A DNA stretch of 64,000 bases. Origin: a virus. The translations under genes and the position numbers were made by a program. The notes beneath the pieces are model-generated. The model was not told the origin of the DNA, made no database searches, and saw only the letters and a list, made by a program, of their open reading frames with translations. How positions within the stretch are numbered: the first letter of the stretch is position 1; every line of letters begins with the position of its first letter. Positions 31,935 to 40,315 of this stretch are shown one piece after another. The DNA lies in the IMG/VR virus record IMGVR_UViG_3300005264_000064, positions 38,938-102,937 of that record; one strand, written 5' to 3'.

Positions 31935-32978
31935 CTATCCTTCTAATTTTGACTTTATAAGTTTAGATATTTCTACCAAATCATTATTTTTTTGTTTTGG
32001 CAAATTGAGTTTGGCTCCACTAGCGTTAGGGTGTCCACCTCCGCCGAATAACTTAGCAAATTCAACTGCTTTGCTGTTGATGCTTCTAAACATCATAGCT
32101 CCATAGTTTCTATCAATTTTACATAATACAACATTTGCATAGCTAGGGTCATTCTCAAAAAGAAAGTCGAACCCATACTGTGCAGTTCCACTATTAATAT
32201 CAGAATAAATATGAAGTGTGGTTCCAAATAATTCAAATGAGTCAAATGGAGTAAGTGATTCAGCTGGAAATGTTGAAAGCTTGACAGTAGTACAAATATT
32301 AGTATTGCTCATAACTTTTTCCATTGGTAGTGTCTTTGCCATTAAAGTCAGAGTTGAAGAAATGACTTCGATTAAAGTTTTCTCTAAATCTGAAGTTGTT
32401 AAGTCTTCATCAACATAATAGTGAGACATCTTTTCTAAAACGATAGATATATATTCTTGGCTAAATGGAGAGTCAATTTGTTTGTTCTTGACAAAATCAG
32501 CTAACAGTGCAGTTTTGTTGAAATCAAGTCTGTTCTCTTTACGCCACATATCATATGTATCAACGTATTTAATAAATTCATGTAACCACGCCTTGTCTTT
32601 GTCTGTAGAACCAAGTTCATCTACAAAAAAGTAATTAAATGTAGCTAGCGTAGCCGATATAGAAGTATCTAAATGATACCAATCATATATGTCAGCCTGT
32701 TCTTGACCAGTACCGTGATGGTCTAATAAAACCACAACAACACCTGTTTTCTTTATAAATGAATTGTCAACAAATGCTGCTTGTTTAGCAGTAAGGTTTA
32801 AATCAGTTATATATAGAACATCGTTTTTAGTTAGGTTCTTTAGAAGACTATGAAGTACATCTGTTATATCGCTATAGTCTGCGTTTAAATAGTTTATGTT
32901 ATCATTTGGAAATGCTAATTTAGTAATTAGTTGGCAACTGTAACCGTCGAGGTCTGTGTGTGAAAGGTGGTGTATCAT
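31935..32978 (-). CDS. DHH/DHHA1-family phosphoesterase (NrnA-like)
   Basis: 347 residues. Motifs: SHTDLDGYSC (motif I), YITDLN (motif II), LLDHHGTG (the DHH motif) and C-terminal GGGGHPNASGA (DHHA1). Proteins of this group degrade short oligoribonucleotides or cyclic dinucleotides such as c-di-AMP and pApA, and in phages may clear defence signals. It is A+T-rich with AGG-type start context. The substrate cannot be told from motifs. Confidence 0.88.
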   Translation of the reverse strand: MIHHLSHTDLDGYSCQLITKLAFPNDNINYLNADYSDITDVLHSLLKNLTKNDVLYITDLNLTAKQAAFVDNSFIKKTGVVVVLLDHHGTGQEQADIYDWYHLDTSISATLATFNYFFVDELGSTDKDKAWLHEFIKYVDTYDMWRKENRLDFNKTALLADFVKNKQIDSPFSQEYISIVLEKMSHYYVDEDLTTSDLEKTLIEVISSTLTLMAKTLPMEKVMSNTNICTTVKLSTFPAESLTPFDSFELFGTTLHIYSDINSGTAQYGFDFLFENDPSYANVVLCKIDRNYGAMMFRSINSKAVEFAKLFGGGGHPNASGAKLNLPKQKNNDLVEISKLIKSKLEG

Positions 32979-32988
32979 TATTGGTTCC

Positions 32989-33147
32989 TTATATTAGTGT
33001 ATTTTTAAGTACTATATCTATTATGTCTGATAGTAAAAGTCCAGCTGCAAAACTAGAAAATAGTGCTGTTTTATAATTTTGTACAATGTAGTTTACAAAC
33101 ATTAGTGTAAAGTTAAGTACAAAGAAAATTATGATTAAAGTTAGCAT
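32989..33147 (-). CDS. Membrane microprotein, 52 aa
   Basis: ATG at 33147 after AAGGATAAACA. Two hydrophobic spans (LTLIIIFFVLNFTLMFVNYIV and FSSFAAGLLLSDIIDIVL). A further 16-codon frame with its own AAGGAAACACA site ends just upstream of it. Function unknown. Confidence 0.55.
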   Translation of the reverse strand: MLTLIIIFFVLNFTLMFVNYIVQNYKTALFSSFAAGLLLSDIIDIVLKNTLI

Positions 33148-33214
33148 TGTTTATCCTTGAGATTTTGAGGAAGTTCGTATAAAATATTCACATGTATTCA
33201 TTGTGTTTCCTTAC

Positions 33215-33565
33215 TTAGTTCCAGAGTTCTGGTAAAATTAGACCAAAATTTGCTAGGGCATATTTAACTTCTGTCTCTTCTTCGTTATTAAACAGTCTTG
33301 CACCAGAGTTTCTTGTGAATATTTTAAGTCCATTGAGAACTCTTTCCCATTTTTCTTCTATCTTGAAGGTTCTGTTTTTCTTCTCTATTTTGATGAAGTG
33401 TTCTAATCTAGGTATAGCGAAATTAATTATAGTGTCTCCTAGTGACCACAATTCAGATTCGTCAAAACCTCTAGATTTTCTCTGTTTTTTCCATTCTTTA
33501 CTACGAATGTCTTTTCCATCTAGTTTATCTAGGCCGTAATACCCAGTTTTACATATTTTCATCAT
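33215..33565 (-). CDS. Hypothetical protein, 116 aa
   Basis: Start at the paired ATGs (33565/33562) after AAGGAACC. Basic and helical (KEWKKQRKSRGFDESELWSLG...). No known family. Last gene of the A+T-rich block before the large hairpin field. Confidence 0.5.
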   Translation of the reverse strand: MMKICKTGYYGLDKLDGKDIRSKEWKKQRKSRGFDESELWSLGDTIINFAIPRLEHFIKIEKKNRTFKIEEKWERVLNGLKIFTRNSGARLFNNEEETEVKYALANFGLILPELWN

Positions 33566-33593
33566 TGGTTCCTTATGGTTTATCAATTCACTA

Positions 33594-33644
33594 GAGCAGA
33601 TACTTTGCCGTGGTCATTAACCACAGTGTTATGTGTATCTGCTC
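33594..33644. repeat. 10-bp perfect inverted repeat with nested 5-bp stem
   Basis: GAGCAGATAC (33594) pairs with GTATCTGCTC (33635); GTGGT/ACCAC sits inside. No T-run follows. Confidence 0.85.
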
Positions 33645-33726
33645 CATCAATTGACTGCTTGGCATACTAACGGTGCCATCGCCTGCACATACTGAGTTTA
33701 GAGACATCGCTAAGTGCGTTGGTCTT

Positions 33727-33793
33727 GTGAACTACTGCGGAATCGAACCACAACCTTCGCCGCGTTACGTTGCTCTCCATGAGCTAATAGTTC
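33727..33793 (-). other. tRNA-like element 1 with shortened anticodon region
   Basis: Acceptor GAACTAT/GTAGTTC, D-stem GCTC/GAGC around ATGGA, T-arm TGTGG-TTCGATT-CCGCA, all in order. Between the D- and T-arms are 18 nt instead of about 22, and no clean anticodon stem forms. The 3' end reads ACA, not CCA. A decoy, a pseudo-tRNA or a tRNA-like RNA end are all possible. Confidence 0.4.
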
Positions 33794-33795
33794 AT

Positions 33796-33824
33796 ATAAA
33801 AATCTCCCAGCTAATCAGGCTGGG
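33796..33824 (-). terminator. Probable rho-independent terminator (minus strand)
   Basis: CCCAGC-CTGATTA-GCTGGG followed by AGATTTTTAT on the minus strand. The U-run and 6-bp G+C-rich stem are standard. It would end leftward transcripts just before tRNA-like element 1. Confidence 0.7.
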
Positions 33825-33992
33825 CTAGTTCGCTGGATGTACAGACACCAGTCTCGACTATCGGTTTCAACAGTGTAGCTTCACCTTTATAGCTACCAAG
33901 GTAACAGCTGCATGACCCGGGGCTGTTGATAGGGAGCATTTCCGTAATGCTAGAGGCACATCAATTAGATGCGAGTTTGGAGACTGATTAAG

Positions 33993-34065
33993 ACTCCTAT
34001 GAGCACACTTACTTTTGTATCATACTTATCTCGACTTGAGCGAGTTTCGGTGTGCTCATAGGAGT
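33993..34065. repeat. 16-bp perfect inverted repeat
   Basis: ACTCCTATGAGCACAC (33993) with GTGTGCTCATAGGAGT (34050), enclosing CTCG/CGAG. GATGAGG begins 24 nt beyond its right end, echoing the unit seen at 20 kb. Confidence 0.9.
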
Positions 34066-34101
34066 GTTATGTTGGTTCCCATTCAATAGATGAGGTGCGG
34101 G

Positions 34102-34129
34102 TAAAAGCGTCCAGGTAGTTAGACTGGAC
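34102..34129 (-). terminator. Terminator-like hairpin (minus strand)
   Basis: GTCCAG-TCTAACTAC-CTGGAC followed by GCTTTTACC. The T-run is only four long, so it is weaker than the 33.8-kb terminator. Its sequence is related to that one, consistent with duplication. Confidence 0.5.
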
Positions 34130-34278
34130 TGGCTCGCAGGTTCTTTAGTGGACCTGTCGGCAGCGTTGGCGTTTCAAACTGCTGGTACTGTCCTCGACCA
34201 GTGGAGGTACAGAACGTTGAAGACTGCCTGTAGAAACTACTTACTCAAGGCGTAAGTGGGCACATGGAGGGACTACCT

Positions 34279-34314
34279 CCGAGGAACCTGCTGTGTGGCG
34301 TACAGGTTCCTCGG
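34279..34314. repeat. 12-bp perfect inverted repeat
   Basis: CCGAGGAACCTG (34279) with CAGGTTCCTCGG (34303); GGGCAC/GTGCCC extends it outward. GATGTCGTAG with a CTACG partner follows 20 nt later. Confidence 0.88.
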
Positions 34315-34400
34315 AAGGAGTGGTGCCCGATTTGATGTCGTAGCCTAGGCGGTACTACGTCTGTTGATAACCGTGATGTGAATTCACGGCATACACTTCC

Positions 34401-34462
34401 TCGACCAGTTGGAATCGAACCAACCTTGGCTGCCTGGAGGTCACCAGTCCTCTCGTGGCCTA
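34401..34462 (-). other. tRNA-like element 2 lacking an anticodon arm
   Basis: T-arm GTTGG-TTCGATT-CCAAC is perfect; D-stem GAGG/CCTC encloses ACTGGTGA; acceptor TAGGCCA/TGGTCGA pairs at 6 of 7 positions. Only 12 nt separate the D- and T-arms, too few for an anticodon arm. No encoded CCA. Confidence 0.4.
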
Positions 34463-34549
34463 CTTGAAATGTACTTTTACCGGATGGAAGGAACCCCTTT
34501 AGAGGGCACCTACATTGATATGTCTATATCAGGTATAATTGTTAGTGGT

Positions 34550-34716
34550 TTAAACATAATTTTGTAAAACGATGTACTGACGTTTTTTAGCTGAGATTTG
34601 TTCAGCGAAGTATGTTACGTTGTCAGAAAGACCTAAGAAATGTTTCTTATATTCATTGCCGGCTTTGCAGGTAACTTCAAGTTGATTTTTTTTTTTTAGT
34701 AGGTATTTTTTACTAT
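34550..34716 (-). pseudogene. Start-less coding remnant after a 12-A run
   Basis: The frame reads LEVTCKAGNEYKKHFLGLSD and continues to QYIVLQNYV-stop. It looks like protein, and AAGGAG precedes it, but no ATG, GTG or TTG exists between that site and the A12 tract. A mutated start or a homopolymer length change probably disabled it. A matching LEVTCK fragment lies near 41.13 kb. Confidence 0.5.
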
Positions 34717-34722
34717 GACTCC

Positions 34723-36363
34723 TTATAGTTGGTTGCGAAGTCTGGCTCTGATGTCTTCTAGTGACGTTTCATAGAAAGTTAAACCTCCGTTATAGAACAT
34801 TGTCTGGAGTGCATTAACTGCTGATTGCTCCAGTTCTGGTGAGACTTGGTCTTCGAGAGTTAATTGTCCTGCGTCGTCGTGTACACACAATAGACCTTTC
34901 GCTGACTTCTTAGTACCCGAATCGGTGATGGGGTCTTTAAAGATTTCGCGTGGTTCGCCGTCTACTATTCCGTACGTTGCTTTCATTGCGAAACCGAACG
35001 TGTCTCTAGTGTTGTACTGGTAGCTGTATGAGCCTATACCGAATACGACGTTGTCTGAAGCGAAGCCTTGTTGTTCTAGGCGTGATAGGATCTCCTCTTG
35101 GCGGGCTAACGTTATTGAATCGCCATAGATTAACCCGATGCGTGGGTTTAGGGTTTTATAGCCTTTGTCGTTGACTGTACCGCCGAAGGTATTCCATAGT
35201 AGTTGAATTGCTCCTAAGTCTTTAGGAGTAGGTGTATGCTTACGTGCTCTGTTATTCACATCGCTTAGGTAGTATTGGCCAGTTTTACTGTTGAGGTAAG
35301 GAACTTCTATCATGTGTTCCCCGGTGTGTCTATACCCAGTGTACAATGCTTGGTTTTCAGTTAATAAATCCGCTACTATTGCTGTCCCGCAGATGATGTC
35401 GACGGGGTCTCCGCTGTCTGGTCTGATTACGACTTTGGCGTTGCCTAGTGCGTCTGGCTTACGGTCTAAGATGTCTTGTTTGAGTGCTGGCAGGTAGTCA
35501 GTTAGGACTTTCCAGAAGTCCCAAGTGTCTGATACTATCGAGATAATGCCTGATGGGTACAACTCTGTTATGAGACGTTTGAATGTGGCGATTTCAGCGT
35601 CTTTTGTTGAAAGAGCCATTACACTGTGCTCCGTTGCTGGTACACTACAGCCAACTAGCTCTTTTGAAGAATCTGCGTTGTAGAAGTCTTCCGCTCCGTC
35701 AATGGCCCTGATTGTATCAGTACCTACGAACGAAGTTAGGTGACCGATCGACGCTTTGTAACCGTCTTCTCTGTTAGAGAGACCGCGTGCTGAGAAGTCA
35801 TGTCCCTGGAATGGGATAAACTCTTTTGACGCTCCTGTCAGGTCTGCGTATTTATGAAACGTACGTAAGTACTCAAAAGCAATAGTTGCTGTTGTCATCG
35901 GCTTCCAGAGTTCTGTGGATAGAACTGTTTCCAGGTAGTTTGTTAACCAGAAGAAGTCTGGGTGCGTATTTGTTATAGTAAGGACAGGTACCTTGATTGG
36001 GCAACGTGTGCCTTCGGGTAGTGCCTTAATGTGGATAGGCAGGTAGCCTAATTCATGTAAGGCCTTAATGTGGTCTGTTGATACAGCACCCTCGCCGAGA
36101 GAGGTATCCATACGGCGTTTGTACTTCATTAGAACCTTCGTCAGTTTCTTGTTGAAGAAATTCTTTTGAAATTCGTCAATTAGGAAGTCTTTGATGAATA
36201 GCTGAATGCCGAATACAACTACCTTGTCGTCGTAATACTTGCTGCCGTTGAACAGACGAGCTGAACGTGGTGTAAAGTTACTATAGATTTGAGTAGTGCC
36301 TTCTGGGTACATCTTGTGATGAGACGTCTTGTAGAAGTCGGTGCAGTTGATAGGGTTTTTCAC
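34723..36363 (-). CDS. nadV: Nicotinamide phosphoribosyltransferase (NAMPT/NadV)
   Basis: 546 residues. DFYKTSHHKMYPEGTTQIYSNF at the N-terminus, FIPFQGHDFSARGLSNRED, ATEHSVMAL, IVSDTWDFWKVLTDYLP, VIRPDSGDP and LIYGDSITLARQEEIL are the active-site blocks of NAMPT. It converts nicotinamide and PRPP to NMN, the salvage step to NAD. Phages use it to rebuild NAD, including after NAD-destroying defence. No NMN adenylyltransferase was seen in this window, so the host enzyme or another phage gene must finish the pathway. Confidence 0.94.
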   Translation of the reverse strand: MKNPINCTDFYKTSHHKMYPEGTTQIYSNFTPRSARLFNGSKYYDDKVVVFGIQLFIKDFLIDEFQKNFFNKKLTKVLMKYKRRMDTSLGEGAVSTDHIKALHELGYLPIHIKALPEGTRCPIKVPVLTITNTHPDFFWLTNYLETVLSTELWKPMTTATIAFEYLRTFHKYADLTGASKEFIPFQGHDFSARGLSNREDGYKASIGHLTSFVGTDTIRAIDGAEDFYNADSSKELVGCSVPATEHSVMALSTKDAEIATFKRLITELYPSGIISIVSDTWDFWKVLTDYLPALKQDILDRKPDALGNAKVVIRPDSGDPVDIICGTAIVADLLTENQALYTGYRHTGEHMIEVPYLNSKTGQYYLSDVNNRARKHTPTPKDLGAIQLLWNTFGGTVNDKGYKTLNPRIGLIYGDSITLARQEEILSRLEQQGFASDNVVFGIGSYSYQYNTRDTFGFAMKATYGIVDGEPREIFKDPITDSGTKKSAKGLLCVHDDAGQLTLEDQVSPELEQSAVNALQTMFYNGGLTFYETSLEDIRARLRNQL

Positions 36364-36373
36364 TTAGTGTCCT

Positions 36374-36658
36374 TTAGTTTGCTGAACTGGAACAATTTGG
36401 TAATATGTTGTAAGAGTAGTCTGTAGACGGGTTGACCAGTTTTTTATTTATAAGTATGTAACCCCTCGCTTTAGAAACAATTATTTTGTGTGAATCGAAA
36501 ACACTGTTTTTACAGTAGACATTTTTACCGCTGTTAAAACGTGATGTGATATCGTGCTCTGCGGTATCCAATACCTTGACTACATTGTTTACTGCAAAAT
36601 GGGTAAGTGAACCCAGTAATCCTAGTATCGTTATAGTAACTGCTATAAATAATTTCAT
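36374..36658 (-). CDS. Exported or membrane-anchored small protein, 94 aa
   Basis: A signal-like helix (LFIAVTITILGLLGSLTHFAV) precedes a basic domain with two Cys (VYCKNSV, LPNCSS). Possibly periplasmic. Its start overlaps the end of the remnant frame upstream. No family recognised. Confidence 0.55.
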   Translation of the reverse strand: MKLFIAVTITILGLLGSLTHFAVNNVVKVLDTAEHDITSRFNSGKNVYCKNSVFDSHKIIVSKARGYILINKKLVNPSTDYSYNILPNCSSSAN

Positions 36659-36870
36659 TTAGTGTCCTTTGATATGTCTACGAACATACGTAATGTTTTA
36701 TAAGCTGACTGTAGGCCAGCTCTGTCATCGAGAAGAGTGCTGTAGTATAGCCTTGAAGTTCCCGACGGTACCGATGAAGCGTTGATACTGCAGTCTGCTA
36801 GGTTGTTGTATCTTAGTACTTCAAGTATTTTGGGTACTTGGTCTGAGGTAGTTTTAGCTAGAACTGCTTT
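36655..36870 (-). pseudogene. Start-less open frame, 71 codons
   Basis: After two in-frame stops the frame reads KAVLAKTTSDQVPKILEVL and on to TLRMFVDISKDTK, with protein-like composition and a stop overlapping the next ATG. No canonical start precedes it. It is either a decayed gene or one using a rare start codon. Confidence 0.4.
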
Positions 36871-36879
36871 TTAGTAGGG

Positions 36880-37164
36880 CTAAGTGCCCCTGTAAGCAAG
36901 AGTATACCCAAGGTACTGAATATCAACACTGCCATTGTTACATACTCCGGTGCCGTGTTTTGCCTTTTTGTTGAATATCCTACGGAGAGTGTAGCTCCTG
37001 ATGAGACTGATTACTGTAAAGTAAAGTCCGATCAGGAGGTTGTCTGATAACGGGAGATGTACCCCAAATAGCGGGAAGATGGCTAGTTGGCTAAGGATTG
37101 CTACCATGTAGCCGATGAGGATGTTAAGGATTGCTTCTCGTAATGAATCGGTTCTTGATTGCAT
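36880..37164 (-). CDS. Two-helix phage membrane protein (DUF7220-like)
   Basis: 94 residues. QSRTDSLREAILNILIGYMV, FPLFGVHLPLSDNLLIGLYF, and SLIRSYTLRRIFN match the widespread small phage membrane family with the RSYxLRRxF end. Most relatives stop near RRIF; this one adds a Cys-containing 26-residue tail. Role unknown. Confidence 0.72.
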   Translation of the reverse strand: MQSRTDSLREAILNILIGYMVAILSQLAIFPLFGVHLPLSDNLLIGLYFTVISLIRSYTLRRIFNKKAKHGTGVCNNGSVDIQYLGYTLAYRGT

Positions 37165-37173
37165 TAGAGCTCC

Positions 37174-39459
37174 TTAGAATATGATCTTAGCGAGTTGCTC
37201 GCCATTTGTTAGAACGTTGAGTGTCCCGTTGTTGTCTGCTGAGATGACAGTGTCAGCTGACATTTTGTTCGTAGTAATTTGTGACTTCTTGATTGACTTA
37301 CGAAGTACGTAGTCTACTGACAGACGTTGTGGTAAGTTAGCCAGTAAATGCTTGGTGTTATCAAATGAGGATATGACAGTGTTATGAAGAGAACTATTAT
37401 CTGAGATAGGTTTAGTAATAAATTTACACTTACCAGCCTTAACGTCGATGTATGAACCTACATAAGCCTTTGCTGGGTCATTTAGTTTGATAGCGTATGC
37501 TTGGCGTGCTAAGTCAATTGTTAGACTATTACTTGCCATGACTCTTTTTGATCTTGGAATGAAGTCTATGAACAAATGTGTATCGTATTTGTCTAAAGTT
37601 GCGCCACTGTACATTGTTAATGAGTTGATGATAGTATCTATCTCTGCTGATTGTGCCAGCTTGTAGTCTATGTCGATGAACTCTGCGGAGTATGTCGTAG
37701 TTGAGCATGACGTGATGTCTCCTGAGGATACTGCGAGTAGTTGTGGTTTCCCGGTGGCCTTGTTCCCTACCTGTAGCTGCGGTGCGCCGTAGTAGCATTG
37801 ATACACTTGTTCACCACGTAGGAGGGATGTGTTGAGGTCGATGTCACACGAGCCGTTTCCAGCGTCTCTCCATACTACACCTAGACGTATGAAATCTGTG
37901 TCTACTGGGATAGTTATTGATGAACCTGGAGGTAGGAAATTGCCTGAGACTTGATTATCTGTAGACTCTGCTCCTGAGTATTGAATAGCGATATCTGCTA
38001 GCGATGGATCGATGTAGACTTTACCAAGAGATTTGTTCTGTTCTTTCTTGACTGACTTAATGTAGCTCTTTAAGGTCTTAAGGGCTGACTTAGCCATCGT
38101 TGTGTCAATAGCTGGTATTGGTGTTGTGTAGCGAACTGTGACACCTTGTACCTCACGAGTTGTAATTGGTGATTGATGTACTGGGTTCTTAATTTCTTCG
38201 ATTAACTGCCAAGCTGTTTTAATAGCTGGTGTTGTCTTTGTTAGAAAATCTGAAAAATCGTACTTTAAGAATGCAGTAATATCAGATTTAGCATACTTAG
38301 TTTTGTCTAACAGCAAATCAGTTGTATTTGGAGTTGTCTTACTTGCCAGTGGAGTACCCTTTGGGTATTTCAACAAGTTAACAAGGTTACGTAGTACAAG
38401 TCCTGGACGTTCCTGCAGTATTTCAACAGCTTTAGCGAAGTCTCCTGCTTGCATTGCTGCTGAGTAGCGGCTGTTGAATGTCCAACTACGGTCATTGCTA
38501 TATAGTTTGTCAGTGAGTACTTTGAGGTTCGGGTACCTCTTTAGTTCACGAGAAGCTGATGTCCAGTGGCAATGATGTAGGCAACGTTTCCAAAATTGCT
38601 CGTTTGTTAGGAGTTGTTCTACGATGTAGTCAGTATTCTCACAGTCGTTGAAATACTGAAGTATCACTTTCTTCATTCTCGTTGGTAAGTGGAATTTGAA
38701 GGATTTTAACATACTATTAGTTATTTGTCCTGAATAGTCAATTGCATTATCACCTTGTTGGAAGTTAGTGAGAATGAGCCTCATTAACATTGTTGGTGAC
38801 TTAATATGAGGTGTATTACCTAAGTTGTGCATAAGGTTCATGTAGAATGCTTCAGTTGCCTGTACCTTAAAATCTGTTGATGCAAGTTTAATGATGTGCT
38901 CTGGAGCTGCCTTTAGCAACTGCTTTTGTTGAAGGCGGAGAGGTACTGGAGATGACAAGATTGATTGTAGGTACACAACAGCATCTGCTGTATTTAGCAA
39001 TGTAACTTCCTTAGTAGTCGATGGTAGTTTTACGGCTGTTGTAAAATCATAGTCATTTGCATAGTTTGCCAATACTTTTACAGCAGTTTCTGGGAAATTT
39101 GCCGCGTAAAGGTCTTGCCATCCATAAGTAACAGCGTATTGTGCTAAGATTACTGCTGTCTCTTCAAGAGTATACGTTTCTAACTTAGTAGTGCTTGCAA
39201 ACGAATCTCTGAGCTTATACGCACCAACTTGTGCAGAATTTGCAACAGTTGGTATTTGCTCTAGAGCTATAGCTAGGAAATCTCTGTTTGCTGAAAACAA
39301 TATTTCTGGATTTGTTAGATGCAGGTTTAACTTTGACAGTTTTAGTAAAACTGCAGTAATAAGCTCTCTAGTAGTGTAGTCTGACTGGGTTGGCTTGCTG
39401 TCGATATAAATGTTGCTGGTAGTTCCAAACAGTAATGTTTGAAATTGTGTTGCTTTCAT
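37174..39459 (-). CDS. Large protein with helical N-terminus and TerD-like domain
   Basis: 761 residues. The first 450 residues are helical repeats including AAMQAGDFAKAVEILQERPG, reminiscent of bacterial proteins that carry RPG-containing helical domains in tellurite-resistance-type gene neighbourhoods. Residues of about 510-650 (IRLGVVWRDAGNGSCDIDLN, then SGDITSCSTTTYSAEFIDID and FIDFIPRSK) follow the TerD layout of a beta-sandwich with acidic metal-binding turns. TerD proteins bind calcium and are tied to stress and phage defence. By motif only. Confidence 0.5.
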   Translation of the reverse strand: MKATQFQTLLFGTTSNIYIDSKPTQSDYTTRELITAVLLKLSKLNLHLTNPEILFSANRDFLAIALEQIPTVANSAQVGAYKLRDSFASTTKLETYTLEETAVILAQYAVTYGWQDLYAANFPETAVKVLANYANDYDFTTAVKLPSTTKEVTLLNTADAVVYLQSILSSPVPLRLQQKQLLKAAPEHIIKLASTDFKVQATEAFYMNLMHNLGNTPHIKSPTMLMRLILTNFQQGDNAIDYSGQITNSMLKSFKFHLPTRMKKVILQYFNDCENTDYIVEQLLTNEQFWKRCLHHCHWTSASRELKRYPNLKVLTDKLYSNDRSWTFNSRYSAAMQAGDFAKAVEILQERPGLVLRNLVNLLKYPKGTPLASKTTPNTTDLLLDKTKYAKSDITAFLKYDFSDFLTKTTPAIKTAWQLIEEIKNPVHQSPITTREVQGVTVRYTTPIPAIDTTMAKSALKTLKSYIKSVKKEQNKSLGKVYIDPSLADIAIQYSGAESTDNQVSGNFLPPGSSITIPVDTDFIRLGVVWRDAGNGSCDIDLNTSLLRGEQVYQCYYGAPQLQVGNKATGKPQLLAVSSGDITSCSTTTYSAEFIDIDYKLAQSAEIDTIINSLTMYSGATLDKYDTHLFIDFIPRSKRVMASNSLTIDLARQAYAIKLNDPAKAYVGSYIDVKAGKCKFITKPISDNSSLHNTVISSFDNTKHLLANLPQRLSVDYVLRKSIKKSQITTNKMSADTVISADNNGTLNVLTNGEQLAKIIF

Positions 39460-39567
39460 TATGTTTCCTTTGGGTTTAGTGCTTAAATCAACGCAGTGTA
39501 TGTAGTTAGTAGTTTAATCCAAAATAAGTAACTAAAAACAGGACTGCGCTGGTTTAAGAACTAGAAG

Positions 39568-39724
39568 TACTCATTTCAAAGACACACAGTTACTACAGCC
39601 AGAGGCTAGCATAGTGCGTAGGTGTTGCTGCATAAGGTACCAGGGAGCTACCCAGGGTTCTAGTGAATTTAAAATTACTGTAAAACCTGTAATCTACAAC
39701 AACTGTGTGCCTATGAAATGAGTA
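39568..39724. repeat. Long two-part inverted repeat
   Basis: TACTCATTTCA (39568) with TGAAATGAGTA (39714), and CACACAGTT (39583) with AACTGTGTG (39701). The interior is about 110 nt. Confidence 0.82.
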
Positions 39725-39891
39725 ATAGGTATAATTTCCAGAGTTATACTGGATTCTTATACAATGACAGGCGGTTCTTGTACGCTATCAGTCATAGTGT
39801 AAAGGGGCTCTTTAGTGACAGTGTTGACATAACTGTCAGAGTGAAAGGCGGTGTAATCTTCGATCGAAGACTACGAGAGTTTAAGTGATTT

Positions 39892-39985
39892 ACACTTAAC
39901 AAGACGTAGTGTATGTGTGATGTAGTTATTGCAAATTAAAAGTTTGTTAAGTAACATCGATACAGGACTACGCCTTGTTAAGTGT
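39892..39985. repeat. 12-bp inverted repeat with extension
   Basis: ACACTTAACAAG (39892) with CTTGTTAAGTGT (39974), extended after one mismatch by CGTAGT/ACTACG. Confidence 0.85.
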
Positions 39986-40057
39986 AGGATATAAGCGACT
40001 TTATAACTGTGGCTATTGACTATCAGGGCAACTAAGTATAGAGTACAGGTAGTTGAG

Positions 40058-40139
40058 CTCGGCAAGTGTATAGGTGTAGTAGTTGTTGGTTAGCCCGAAG
40101 GCTATAATATTTAAGTAACTACACGAAGGACTTGCCGAG
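40058..40139. repeat. 10-bp inverted repeat with inner stems
   Basis: CTCGGCAAGT with ACTTGCCGAG, then GTGTAGT with ACTACAC, then TAGCC-CGAA-GGCTA at the tip. Ends 4 bp before the stop of the next gene. Confidence 0.85.
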
Positions 40140-40143
40140 TTTA

Positions 40144-40314
40144 CTACATTTCGTAAGTTGTTGTAGAGATCTTCTGACCTTTGCTGTTTTTAGAGATTGT
40201 GACTACTGTCTTCATCCCAACTGATGTCTTACGTGCACTACCATTGCCCCAAGTGGAGTTTCTGTTTTTCTTGCATGTGTGTAGAGCTTTGCGCTCCCCT
40301 ACTTTTAGTGCCAT
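40144..40314 (-). CDS. Basic small protein, 56 aa
   Basis: ATG at 40314 after AAGGAAAATAGT, 1 bp from the previous stop. Very basic (GERKALHTCKKNRNSTWGNG, VTISKNSKGQKI). Looks like a small nucleic-acid-binding protein or a ribosomal-protein mimic; no family recognised. Confidence 0.55.
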   Translation of the reverse strand: MALKVGERKALHTCKKNRNSTWGNGSARKTSVGMKTVVTISKNSKGQKISTTTYEM

Positions 40315-40315
40315 A

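Larger units (their letters stand above)
33587..34549. ncRNA. Hairpin field with tRNA-like elements and terminator-like stems
   Basis: About 960 bp without a gene. Perfect stems include 10 bp (33594-33603/33635-33644), 16 bp (33993-34008/34050-34065) and 12 bp (34279-34290/34303-34314). Two minus-strand elements have tRNA-like T-arms. Two related blocks near 33.80-33.87 and 34.11-34.18 kb share CCAGnTAnTnAGnCTGG and TTTCAA, as if duplicated. The whole resembles an array of structured RNAs transcribed leftward. Confidence 0.55.
39460..40143. ncRNA. Hairpin field with at least four long stems
   Basis: 684 bp without a gene. Stems: 14 bp with one mismatch (39484-39497/39543-39556); 11+9 bp (39568-39591/39701-39724); a 14-bp palindrome TCTTCGATCGAAGA (39857-39870); 12 bp plus an extension (39892-39903/39974-39985); and 10+7 bp (40058-40067/40130-40139) capped by TAGCC-CGAA-GGCTA. 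It is like the 20- and 34-kb fields, but the GATG motif is not clearly repeated here. Confidence 0.6.

Noticed and set aside
33993-34065. A rho-independent terminator at the 16-bp hairpin
   Set aside because: No T-run follows on either strand, unlike the hairpin at 33796-33824.
33727-34462. Ordinary tRNA genes on the minus strand
   Set aside because: Both T-arms are good, but the D-to-T spacing is too short for an anticodon arm and no CCA is encoded; they are listed only as tRNA-like.
33587-34549. A CRISPR array
   Set aside because: Stems differ from one another and there is no regular repeat-spacer length; no array with conserved direct repeats was seen anywhere in the window.
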